This document shows positions 54,028 through 62,730 of a DNA stretch of 64,000 nt, one piece after another. The translations under genes were made by a program, and so were the position numbers. This DNA is from Acidiphilium sp. (GTDB lineage: Bacteria > Pseudomonadota > Alphaproteobacteria > Acetobacterales > Acetobacteraceae). The notes beneath the pieces were generated by a model. It was given only the letters and a program-made list of their open reading frames with translations. It was not told the DNA's origin and did not search any database. Numbering within the stretch: the first letter of the stretch is position 1; each line of letters opens with the position of its first letter. The DNA lies in assembly GCA_028688905.1 (NCBI GenBank), contig JAQTXH010000006.1, positions 106,518-170,517 of the forward strand. Reading direction: 5' to 3'.

Positions 54028-57000
54028 TTACGCTTCTTGCGGCTTCGGTTCGGGCATTGCCGCGGCGTCGGTCGTATCGGTCCGGTGCAGCGTGGCACCG
54101 AACCATTGATAGAACGCGGGAACCGCGAACAGCGACACCAGCGAGCCGAAGGCAAGGCCGCAAATGATCACCAGACCCATCGAGAACCGCGCCTCGGCAC
54201 CGCCACCGGCGGCGAAAATCAGCGGCAGGGCACCGGCGATCATCGCGGCGACTGTCATCAGGATAGGGCGCAGACGCAGTTCGGAGGCGCGGATGACCGC
54301 TTCGGCTCTGGAGAGTCCTTCCTCCATCTGTATGACCCGGGCGAATTGCACGATGAGAATCCCTTGTTTGCTCACCAGCCCCATCAGCATGATCATGCCG
54401 ACCTCGGAATAGATATTGATGGTGGACAGCCCAATCGCGATCGGCACGATGGCACCAACCAGGGTGATCGGCACCGCGGTCAGAACCACCATGGCATCAC
54501 GAAAACTCTCGAACTGGGCGGAAAGCACCAGAAACACGATGACGAGGGCGAACGCAAAGGTGACGATGAACGCATTGCCCTGATGCACGAACTGGCGCGA
54601 GACGCCGCCATAGTGGATCTGCACGGTCGAGGGCAGGGTTTTGGCCGCCGTGGTCTTGAGGAAAGTCAACGCCTGGCCGAGCGACACGCCCGCCGCCGGG
54701 CTGCCCTGGATGGTAACGGAGTTCAACTGCTGGAATTGCGGCAAAAAGTCGGGGGCCGGCGTGTGTTGCAGGCTGACGAAGGTTGAAATCGGCACCATCG
54801 CCCCACTTTTCGAGCGCAGGTCGTAGTCTTTCAGAAAATCGGGGTTGGCGCGCAGCTTCGGCGGCACCTGCGGGGTGACGCGATAGCTCAGGCCGGACAT
54901 CGAATAGTAGTTCACATCGTTGCCCCCCAGCAGCGCCCCGAGATTGGTGCCGATATCGGACATCGTGAAGCCCATCGAGGCCGCGAGCTTGCGGTTGATG
55001 TGCAGGGTCACCTGCTCGTTGTTGTATTTCAGGTCCTTGTCGACAAAGGCGAACAATCCGCTTTTGTGGGCCACGGCGATGATGTGGGCGGCGGCGGCAT
55101 CCAACTGGTGGTAGCCGCCGGTGCCGGTCAGAACGAACTGGATCGGCAGGCCAACGGCGGCACCGGGCAGGGGCGGCAGGCCGAACGCGGAAAGTTTCAT
55201 GCCGGGCACGCCGGCCGACAATTTCTGAACCTGCGCCCGCACCTGCTGGGTGGTGGTGCTGCCGCGCTTCGGTTGCAAAACCAGGCCGGCAACCATTTCA
55301 TTGTCGAGCAGCATGCCGCCGACGCCGATGCCGTTGACCACGAAGGAATTCTGTTTCGACGGAATTTTGTTGAATACCGACGAGGTCAGATATTTATCGT
55401 AGGCATTCATGTATTCGAGGGTGGCGGTGGGCGGCCCGATGCCGTTGACATAAACAATCCCCTGATCGGCCGGGGGGGCCAGTTCACTTTTGCTGATATT
55501 GAACAGCGGATATAGCCCGATTGTCAGCAGCGCCGCCCCCAGCACCACCGCCGGCCAGACCGCGAAACTGGCGCGCAGGGCGCGGCTGTAGCCATGGCGG
55601 AGGCGATCGAAGGTGTGTTCGATCGCGGCGGTGACGCGGCCCGGTTCGCCCTGTTTGAGAAACCGCGACGCGAGCATGGGGGCCAAGGTCAGGGCGACGA
55701 CCAGCGACAAAACCACGGTGCCGACGATCGTGAAGGCAAATTCGCCGAACAGGCTGCCGATCAATCCGCCCAGCAAGCCAAGCGGCGCGAATACCGCGGC
55801 GATCGTGGTCGCCATCACCAGGATGGGGCTGGTCAGTTCCTTGGCCGAGAGAATAGCCGCGTCGATCGGCTTCATGCCGCCTTCGATGTGGCGATGCACG
55901 TTTTCAACGACGATGATGCTGTCATCGACCACAAGGCCAATCGCCAGCACCATCGCGAGCAAGGTAAGAATGTTGATGGTGAACCCCAGCGCCATCATGA
56001 TGGTGCCGGTCCCGATCAGCGCGATCGGAATCGCGATGGCGGGGATCGCGAGCGCCCGGAACGACCCGAGAAATCCATAGATCACGATGATGACGATCAT
56101 CAGGGCCACCGCAATATCGAACAACACCTCGTGGATCGAACCGCTGATGAACGACGCGCCATTGTAGAGAACAAAGCCCGTCATTCCCACCGGCATGCTG
56201 GGTTTGAGCCGCTTCATCGTTGCAACGACGCCTTTGGCGACATCGAGCGAATTGCTGCCCGGTGCCGCCATCACCCCGATGCTGACCGAAGGATTGCCGT
56301 TGAGCAGGACCGAGGAGTTATAGGTCTGGGCACCTAGCTGCACCTTCGCCACCTGATCGAGATAGACCGGGGTGCCGCCGTGATAGGCAACGATCAGGTC
56401 GTTGAACGACGATGCCTTGTGCAAGGCGGTGTCGGCACTCAGATCGACCGCGAAATACTCGCCCCGCGCGCGGCCCACCGCCGCCACATAGTCGTTTTGC
56501 TTCAGCGCCTTGTCGATCTCGGCCGGGGTGACGCCGAGTACCGCCATTTCGTGCGGATCGAGCCAGACCCGCATGGAAAACGTATTGCCGTTCGGGCCGG
56601 TGCCGGGCGGCAGGATGGAGGTCAGGCCGATACCCTTGACCGACTCGATCGCGGGCTGCACCACGCGCGTAAGGTAGTCGGTGATCTGTTGCTGATTATA
56701 ATGTTTGCCGGAGAAGTTCAGATACATCAAATCGGCCCCGGAACCCGATATTTCCTGAACGATGGGGAGCAGAACCCCAACCGGCAACTGATTGAGAACC
56801 GAGTTTACCTTGGTCTGGATTTGCGAGAGCGCCCCATTGGGGTTCTGCCCCATTTGCATATAGACGGTGACAATCGACACGCCCTCCTCGCTCACCGCCG
56901 TCATGTAGTTGATGCCCGGTGCCTGGCCGATCGCTTTTTCCAACGGCGCGGTCACGAATGCCGTCACCGTTTTCGGCGAGGCCCCGAAGTAGTGGGTAGT

Positions 57001-57141
57001 GATCACCACCGTCGTATTGACGGTTGGCGGATACTCGGTGATGGGCATCGAGCCGATCGACTTCAGGCCGAACAGCAGAATTGCAAGACTGAGGCTGATC
57101 GCGAGGATCGGTCGCTTGATGAAAAGTGTCGTCAGGTTCAC
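54028..57141 (-). CDS. RND multidrug efflux permease (AcrB/MexF-like, HAE1)
   Basis: The protein has 1037 residues with twelve membrane helices. MNLTTLFIKRPILAISLSLA, LEKAIGQAPGINYMTAVSEE and GLVVDDSIIVVENVHRHIEG (proton-relay Asp pair) are HAE1 hallmarks. It is the third gene of a complete tripartite operon, OMF-MFP-RND, each joined by four-base overlaps. It is predicted to export drugs, solvents or organic acids. Confidence 0.95.
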   Translation of the reverse strand: MNLTTLFIKRPILAISLSLAILLFGLKSIGSMPITEYPPTVNTTVVITTHYFGASPKTVTAFVTAPLEKAIGQAPGINYMTAVSEEGVSIVTVYMQMGQNPNGALSQIQTKVNSVLNQLPVGVLLPIVQEISGSGADLMYLNFSGKHYNQQQITDYLTRVVQPAIESVKGIGLTSILPPGTGPNGNTFSMRVWLDPHEMAVLGVTPAEIDKALKQNDYVAAVGRARGEYFAVDLSADTALHKASSFNDLIVAYHGGTPVYLDQVAKVQLGAQTYNSSVLLNGNPSVSIGVMAAPGSNSLDVAKGVVATMKRLKPSMPVGMTGFVLYNGASFISGSIHEVLFDIAVALMIVIIVIYGFLGSFRALAIPAIAIPIALIGTGTIMMALGFTINILTLLAMVLAIGLVVDDSIIVVENVHRHIEGGMKPIDAAILSAKELTSPILVMATTIAAVFAPLGLLGGLIGSLFGEFAFTIVGTVVLSLVVALTLAPMLASRFLKQGEPGRVTAAIEHTFDRLRHGYSRALRASFAVWPAVVLGAALLTIGLYPLFNISKSELAPPADQGIVYVNGIGPPTATLEYMNAYDKYLTSSVFNKIPSKQNSFVVNGIGVGGMLLDNEMVAGLVLQPKRGSTTTQQVRAQVQKLSAGVPGMKLSAFGLPPLPGAAVGLPIQFVLTGTGGYHQLDAAAAHIIAVAHKSGLFAFVDKDLKYNNEQVTLHINRKLAASMGFTMSDIGTNLGALLGGNDVNYYSMSGLSYRVTPQVPPKLRANPDFLKDYDLRSKSGAMVPISTFVSLQHTPAPDFLPQFQQLNSVTIQGSPAAGVSLGQALTFLKTTAAKTLPSTVQIHYGGVSRQFVHQGNAFIVTFAFALVIVFLVLSAQFESFRDAMVVLTAVPITLVGAIVPIAIGLSTINIYSEVGMIMLMGLVSKQGILIVQFARVIQMEEGLSRAEAVIRASELRLRPILMTVAAMIAGALPLIFAAGGGAEARFSMGLVIICGLAFGSLVSLFAVPAFYQWFGATLHRTDTTDAAAMPEPKPQEA

Positions 57142-58229
57142 GATCTGGCCTCCAGCGACACGGCGTTATTAATTTTGACGGGATCGCCTGAGTGCAGCTT
57201 GACCTGACCGGCGGTGACGATCTGCATGCCGGGTTTAAGCCCGCTCAGCACTTCGACACGGCCATCGAACTGGCTTCCCACCGTCACCGGCCGTTCCACC
57301 GCGACCAGTCCATGGGTCTTTTTCTGCACGACATAGACAAAATCGCCGAAAGTATTGAACGACACGGCAACCATGGGCACCGTGACGACCTTGACCGGCG
57401 ACGTGCTCTGGATTGTCACCATGGTGAACATGCCAGGGAACAACCCTTCATGATGATGCACCACGGCGCGGACCGACATCGCGCGGCTGGCCTTCGAAAT
57501 ATGGCTGTCGAAGGCGGTGACATGCGCGGTCACCCGCTTGGTCGTGTCGCCCTGGTGGACCATGATCGTCACCGGCGCCCCCAGGTGGATCAGGCTGACA
57601 TCCTTTTGCGGAATTGAAAAATCCACATATAACTCGTGGAGATTTTCCAAATCGGTGATCATGTCGCCGGGATGGACATAGGCTCCGGCATCGAGCGTGC
57701 GCAGACCGACCACGCCCGCGAAAGGGGCGGTGATGGTATATTGCGCCAGCGCCTGCTTGAGGGCGTGGACCGCCGCGATATCGCTCTGCAACGTGTATTT
57801 CGCGGTATCGTAATTGGCCTGCGAGGTACCCTTGACCCCATACAGCCCCCGTTGGCGGGTTGCATCGATGGCGGCGAGATGGGCCTTGGCCTGCGCCTGT
57901 TCGAGTTGCCCCGGCAACGCGCCGGCATTCAAAGTGATCAAGGTCTGATGGGCCTTGACGGTCATGCCCGAATGAAAATCGACCGTTTCGACCACCCCGC
58001 CCACCGCGCTACCGATCGAAGCCCCCTGCACCGCCATAATCTGGCCCACCGCGCTGGTTTCGCTGGCGTGGCTCACCGTGGTGACCGGTGCGGCGGAGAC
58101 CACGATATCCGGATTGGCCGATGCCGCCAGATGGTTGTGGACCCGTTTTTGCTGATAGGCGTGCAGACCGAACACGCCGCCGAACAGCAGGGCGGCGGCG
58201 CAGACGACAATAATGAGGGAACGCTTCAT
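57138..58229 (-). CDS. RND membrane fusion protein
   Basis: The protein has 363 residues from the ATG at 58229. The signal/anchor is MKRSLIIVVCAAALLFGGVF. Lipoyl halves (GSAVGGVVETVDFHSGMTVK and TITAPFAGVVGLRTLDAGAY) enclose the helical hairpin. It overlaps both neighbours by four bases. It links the RND pump to the outer-membrane factor. Confidence 0.93.
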   Translation of the reverse strand: MKRSLIIVVCAAALLFGGVFGLHAYQQKRVHNHLAASANPDIVVSAAPVTTVSHASETSAVGQIMAVQGASIGSAVGGVVETVDFHSGMTVKAHQTLITLNAGALPGQLEQAQAKAHLAAIDATRQRGLYGVKGTSQANYDTAKYTLQSDIAAVHALKQALAQYTITAPFAGVVGLRTLDAGAYVHPGDMITDLENLHELYVDFSIPQKDVSLIHLGAPVTIMVHQGDTTKRVTAHVTAFDSHISKASRAMSVRAVVHHHEGLFPGMFTMVTIQSTSPVKVVTVPMVAVSFNTFGDFVYVVQKKTHGLVAVERPVTVGSQFDGRVEVLSGLKPGMQIVTAGQVKLHSGDPVKINNAVSLEARS

Positions 58230-59767
58230 GACTTGCTTGCTGCCTTCGTGGTGTCGGCGGTGGAGAGCGGGGGGGCGGATGCGGTGGGTGCCGCGTCGCC
58301 CATTGCGACGAACAGGGTGACGATGTCCTGATAACAATCGATCCGGGCCGACAACGCCGATACCTGATCGGTCTGCGCCAGAAGCTCGGCGTTCAGCAGC
58401 GTCTGGTAAGTGATGGCCCCGGCGTCATAGCGTTCGCGCGCGAGGCGCAGTGCCGATGACGCGAATTGCGCGGCGGCGCGGCGCTGATCGAGCGCGGCTT
58501 CGTCGCCTTGCAGGGTGCGCAATCGGTCCGCCACCTGGCGGAAGGCGTTCAGCACGGTGTTGCGATACTGCGAAGTCGCCTGCTGCCACAAAGCATAGGA
58601 CGCGCGCTTGTCGGCCGAGAGCTTGCCGCCTTCGAACAGCGGGGCGGCGAAGGACGAGGCCAGCGAGAAAATTTCGGAGGCCGGGTTGAACAGTGCCACG
58701 GCGCTGCCCGCCCCGAATGCCGCATTGATGTTGAAGTTGGGATACATCGCCGCCGTCGAGGCATCGACCGCCGCCGATGCCGCCTTCACTCCGGCCATCG
58801 CGGCGACAATGTCGGGCCGGTGCTCGATCAGCACCGAGGGGATCACCACCGGCACCGTGGCGGGCGGCACCAGATCGGACAGGTTGATTTGCGGAACCGG
58901 CTGATCGGGCATGCGGCCCACCAGATAGTCGAGCAGGTGGCGGGCATCATCGCGTGCCGAGGTGAGCAGGGGGATTTCCGCTTTGCTCGCGGCCAGCACG
59001 GCTTTTTGCTGCTCGACCGATTCATCGGTGATCGCGCCGAATTTGTAGTCGCTGTTCATCACCGTGAGAATTTTCGACTCAGCCTGAACGATCCGGCGGC
59101 GCAGCGTCAGCTCGGCCCGATCGCCGGCAAACGAGATGGCGGCGCTCGCCACGTTGCCCGCAAGAAAAATCCGCGCGTCGTCAAGCTCGGCGGCACTGAC
59201 GGCGGCGCGTGCCTTGCTGTTTCTGATCAGATCGGTCTGCAAGCCGAACGCATCGACGCTGTAGCTGATCTGCCCTTCAGCCGAGGCGAGGGTGAAAGGC
59301 TTGCCCGGCACCACCACCCGCCCGCCGATCACCGAGCGGATCGAGGTGTTGCGCTGCAAGCCGCCACCAAGCCCGATGCTGGGGAATAACGAACCCTCCT
59401 GCGCCACGGCGTATTCGTTGGCGGCGGTCAAAGCGTGCTTTGCGGCTGCCAGCGTCGGGCTGTGCTGAAAACCTTCGGCAATCAGGGTATCAAGCTGCGG
59501 CGCGTGAAACATCTGCCACCACGCCGCATTCTGCCGCGCCGTCCAGGACAGGGCGGGTTGCATGGTCACGGCGCTGAGCGGCGCATTCGGCGTGTGCGCC
59601 CCGTAATGCGCGGGTGCCACGGTTTTCGTCAGCTTCAGATGCGGTCCGACCGAACAGGCCGAGACCCCCAGGGCCAGAACGAGCACCAGCGGGCGGGTTG
59701 CCGTGCGCCGTCCGCTCCAGCGGAACTTCGAGGAACGGCCGGGGGGGAATTCTGTATTGTCTGTCAT
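58226..59767 (-). CDS. Outer-membrane efflux lipoprotein (NodT/OprM family)
   Basis: The protein has 513 residues from the ATG at 59767 (an in-frame GTG lies 9 bases upstream). The lipobox is LALGVSACSVGP, so the chain is lipid-anchored at Cys. Two outer-membrane factor repeats follow (WWQMFHAPQLDTLIAEGFQH, ALRLARERYDAGAITYQTLL). It is the first gene of the efflux operon. A tandem TGTAAA motif lies 53 bases upstream. Confidence 0.93.
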   Translation of the reverse strand: MTDNTEFPPGRSSKFRWSGRRTATRPLVLVLALGVSACSVGPHLKLTKTVAPAHYGAHTPNAPLSAVTMQPALSWTARQNAAWWQMFHAPQLDTLIAEGFQHSPTLAAAKHALTAANEYAVAQEGSLFPSIGLGGGLQRNTSIRSVIGGRVVVPGKPFTLASAEGQISYSVDAFGLQTDLIRNSKARAAVSAAELDDARIFLAGNVASAAISFAGDRAELTLRRRIVQAESKILTVMNSDYKFGAITDESVEQQKAVLAASKAEIPLLTSARDDARHLLDYLVGRMPDQPVPQINLSDLVPPATVPVVIPSVLIEHRPDIVAAMAGVKAASAAVDASTAAMYPNFNINAAFGAGSAVALFNPASEIFSLASSFAAPLFEGGKLSADKRASYALWQQATSQYRNTVLNAFRQVADRLRTLQGDEAALDQRRAAAQFASSALRLARERYDAGAITYQTLLNAELLAQTDQVSALSARIDCYQDIVTLFVAMGDAAPTASAPPLSTADTTKAASKS

Positions 59768-59819
59768 GTCTGCCACCCGCTTTAAGTATGAGTACGCTCA
59801 ATCGATGTCGATAGCAAAA

Positions 59820-59836
59820 TGTAAACAAATGTAAAT
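59820..59836 (+). promoter_or_regulatory. Tandem TGTAAA motif between efflux operon and repeat protein
   Basis: TGTAAA-CAA-ATGTAAAT matches the motif at 53972 at every position outside the three-base spacer. Direct repeats at 10-bp period are the usual layout for OmpR/PhoB-family regulators, one of which is encoded at 62014. Confidence 0.45.
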
Positions 59837-59994
59837 TGATGAAAATCAGTGATAATGGTTGGAATCTACAAACAAACTATTACAAATGTTTGTCAAACAA
59901 GGCTTATTCCCGCTCTGTGTTGGTATTAGATGCGGATCAGGTCCGAAAAATACCCGCGATATTCGCGGCGTTATCAGGGATCAGGAGATATCAC

Positions 59995-60384
59995 ATGAAA
60001 CATTTACTATACGGAGCCGCGTTGTCTGTGGTCGTCATGGGTTCGGCACTGGCGCAGACACCGGGCGTTGCCCAGGGCAACGGCGCGCCCCGGACCGCCG
60101 GAATGAACAACGCCGCCGTCGATGGCGTCATCCCCGGCATGGTGGCCGGCCGCGCGGTAACCCCACCCTCCAGCCCGGCACCGGGCACGCCGCGCCATGG
60201 CAGCATGAACAACGCGGCGGTGTCGGGAAACCTGCCGGGATTCGAGGCCGGGCGGCTGCCGGCGCAACCCATCGGGTCGACCACCGGCATGGTCCGTCCC
60301 ACCGGTGGCCCTAACAACGCCGCGGTGACCGGCGCACTCCCGGGCACCGAGCAGCGGCGGGTCGTCGAACAGGGCGATAATTAG
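59995..60384 (+). CDS. Exported protein with three NNAAV-x-G-x-x-PG repeats
   Basis: The protein has 129 residues. AGGAG is seven bases before the ATG. The signal peptide is MKHLLYGAALSVVVMGSALA. The mature protein is three imperfect units: MNNAAVDGVIPGMVAGR, MNNAAVSGNLPGFEAGR and PNNAAVTGALPGTEQRR, separated by Pro/Ser/Thr-rich linkers. No known family is recognised. It is divergent from the efflux operon and precedes a PQQ-type propeller gene. Confidence 0.65.
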   Translation: MKHLLYGAALSVVVMGSALAQTPGVAQGNGAPRTAGMNNAAVDGVIPGMVAGRAVTPPSSPAPGTPRHGSMNNAAVSGNLPGFEAGRLPAQPIGSTTGMVRPTGGPNNAAVTGALPGTEQRRVVEQGDN

Positions 60385-60470
60385 GCTCTGGACCACTGCG
60401 GGGTCGATCGCAAATTGGCATGCGCGACACTGAAACGACAAAGTGATCAACGATTATGGGAGACCAAAAC

Positions 60471-61892
60471 GTGAAGCGACTGATAAACCTTGCCGCGGGG
60501 CTTGCGGCAAGCATGACCGTGGCGGCTGGCGCAGCGCATGCCGCCGCCGCCCCGGCCCGCGGCTTGCCATCGCAATGGACCGTCTATAGCGGCGACATCG
60601 AACACGATTCCGCGTTCAAGGCTCCCGCCGGTGCCGCGGGGGCCGCGTTGAACAAAGGTGTCACCTGGCGGTTCGCCGAGGCCAACGCCCTGAAACTGAG
60701 CGACAAGCTCGGCAAGGACGCCGCCGCCCTCGGGCCGCGCACCGCGCCGGTGAAGACCACCCAGTTTCTCGGCAACGCCGTCGGTGTCACTGTGGTGGGC
60801 GACGTGGTCTATGTCGAATCCGACAGTGGCTATGTCTACGCGTTGAACGCCGTCACCGGCCGGCAAATCTGGCGGGCACCGGTCGATAACGCGGCGATGG
60901 GCGATCCCGTCGTGGTCGATGGCCGGGTCTTCGTCGGCACCGGCGACACCGGATTTTCGTTCTCCCAGATCCTCCGGGCGCAAAGCGGCTCACGCGCCGG
61001 TCTGGTGCGCGGCCTGTCCTGGGGCGGCATCTACGCGTTCGATGCCAAAACCGGCAAACAACTCTGGCGCTTTGGCACCCGCGGCGAGAACATGCCGAGC
61101 GAATGCTATGCCGATAACACGCTCTATTTCGGCAACGGCGATGGCCATATGTACGCGCTCGACCCCGCAACCGGCACCCTGAAATGGAAAACCCCGATCG
61201 GCGGATTCGACTCGATGTCCTCCTGCACGATCTATCAGGGCAAGGTGTTCGCCGGCTTCACCGATCCGAACGACCTCGCGGCGGTCGATCTGCACAGCGG
61301 CAAACTGGTCTGGCGCGCAACCTTCCCCAACGTCGCCAACACCGGCATGGGCGATAATTCCCCCACGGTCGATCCGGTCAATCATCAAATCGTCCAGGTC
61401 GCGGTGGCGAATGCCCGCGTGACCGGCGGAAAATCCAGCGTCAACACGGCGGTTCTGGGGGTCGATGCCAGGACCGGCAAGGTCAACTGGAAAACCCTGC
61501 TGGGGCGTGGGGCCTCGCCCCCGGCCTACAAGGCGTCGGTCGCGATGGTGCATGGCGGCATCGTGTATGTCAGCAGCCCGGTGACCAACCGGCTCTATGC
61601 CCTGAACGGCAAAACCGGTGCCATCGTCTGGCAATCCGCCATCCCCTATCCGCAGGTTCCGGGCCTCGGGCGCGGTGCGGTCACCTTCGACAACGGGCTG
61701 CTCTACCAGAGCACTGGCACCCGCCTGTTCGCCTGGAACGCCAAAACCGGCGCGCTGGTTCACACATTGCGGATCGGTGGCCGGTTCGGCATCGTCAACC
61801 CGGTGATCGTCGGCAACACCATGTTCGTCTCGAACTCCTGGGGCTGGGTGTTCGCCCTGCCGGTCGCCACCGTCGCCGGATCGAAAGCATAA
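60471..61892 (+). CDS. Periplasmic PQQ-type beta-propeller protein
   Basis: The protein has 473 residues from the GTG at 60471, which has GGGAG upstream; an in-frame ATG at 60456 is the alternative. The signal peptide ends AAGAAHAAAA. Propeller blades carry the PQQ-repeat pattern (YALNAVTGRQIWR, YAFDAKTGKQLWR, YALDPATGTLKWK, YALNGKTGAIVWQ). It could be a PQQ-dependent enzyme, a BamB-like scaffold or, given the sulfur genes in the window, a tetrathionate-hydrolase relative; I cannot decide between them. Confidence 0.85.
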   Translation: MKRLINLAAGLAASMTVAAGAAHAAAAPARGLPSQWTVYSGDIEHDSAFKAPAGAAGAALNKGVTWRFAEANALKLSDKLGKDAAALGPRTAPVKTTQFLGNAVGVTVVGDVVYVESDSGYVYALNAVTGRQIWRAPVDNAAMGDPVVVDGRVFVGTGDTGFSFSQILRAQSGSRAGLVRGLSWGGIYAFDAKTGKQLWRFGTRGENMPSECYADNTLYFGNGDGHMYALDPATGTLKWKTPIGGFDSMSSCTIYQGKVFAGFTDPNDLAAVDLHSGKLVWRATFPNVANTGMGDNSPTVDPVNHQIVQVAVANARVTGGKSSVNTAVLGVDARTGKVNWKTLLGRGASPPAYKASVAMVHGGIVYVSSPVTNRLYALNGKTGAIVWQSAIPYPQVPGLGRGAVTFDNGLLYQSTGTRLFAWNAKTGALVHTLRIGGRFGIVNPVIVGNTMFVSNSWGWVFALPVATVAGSKA

Positions 61893-62013
61893 TGCCCACA
61901 AGCCGCGCGTCATGCCTGGACATGCGATATGATTATCGACACATGATACCGGGTATGACGCGCGGCCACCCTGAACCGGCACCGCCGGCCGCGCCCGAAA
62001 CTTCAGGACCCTG

Positions 62014-62730
62014 ATGCCGATGTCCGCCCAAAGCGACACTGTTCTCCTGATCGACGACGATTCCCGCCTGCGCGCGCTGGTCGAGGAGCATCTCACCGAA
62101 TTCGGCCTCAAGGTGGTCACCCTGCCGGATGGCCGCAAAATGGCCGAAACCCTCAAGGCCAACCAGATCGACATCGTCATCCTCGATCTCGGCCTGCCGT
62201 TCGAGGACGGGTTGAGCCTGTGTCGCAAGATCCGCGCCGACAACAACGTGCCGATCCTGATCCTCACCGCGCGCGGCGACGAGGTCGATCGTGTGCTCGG
62301 CCTCGAAATGGGGGCCGACGATTATCTTGCCAAACCGTTCAGCCCGCGCGAACTGATCGCCCGGATCAAGGCGATCCTCCGCCGTTCGCGCATCCCCACC
62401 GCCCCGGTCCGCACCGAGGCGGCATCGGTCGGGTTCGGCCCCTTCACCTTCGATTTTCAGCACCAGAAACTGCTGCGTGAGGGCCAGATCGTGGCGCTCA
62501 CCTCCGGTGAAGCCAAGCTGCTCGGCATCCTAGTGCAGCACGCCGGCCAAGCCCTGTCGCGCCAGCAGATCATGGTGCTCAGCCGGGGCCGCAGCTATGG
62601 CCCGTATGACCGTACGATCGACGTGCAAATCTCCAAACTGCGCAAGACCATCGAGACCGATCCCGCCGACCCGCGCTATATCCAGACCATCTGGGGCGAG
62701 GGCTACGTGTTCTACACCGACATGCCATGA
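62014..62730 (+). CDS. OmpR-family response regulator
   Basis: The protein has 238 residues. The receiver has the acidic pair in VLLIDDDSRL, the phospho-acceptor Asp in DIVILDLGLP and Lys in DYLAKPFSPRE. A winged-helix output domain follows (VALTSGEAKLLGILVQH, DRTIDVQISKLRKTIE, IWGEGYVF). It overlaps the sensor kinase by four bases. The direct-repeat TGTAAA motifs upstream of the porin and efflux genes are possible targets. Confidence 0.95.
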   Translation: MPMSAQSDTVLLIDDDSRLRALVEEHLTEFGLKVVTLPDGRKMAETLKANQIDIVILDLGLPFEDGLSLCRKIRADNNVPILILTARGDEVDRVLGLEMGADDYLAKPFSPRELIARIKAILRRSRIPTAPVRTEAASVGFGPFTFDFQHQKLLREGQIVALTSGEAKLLGILVQHAGQALSRQQIMVLSRGRSYGPYDRTIDVQISKLRKTIETDPADPRYIQTIWGEGYVFYTDMP

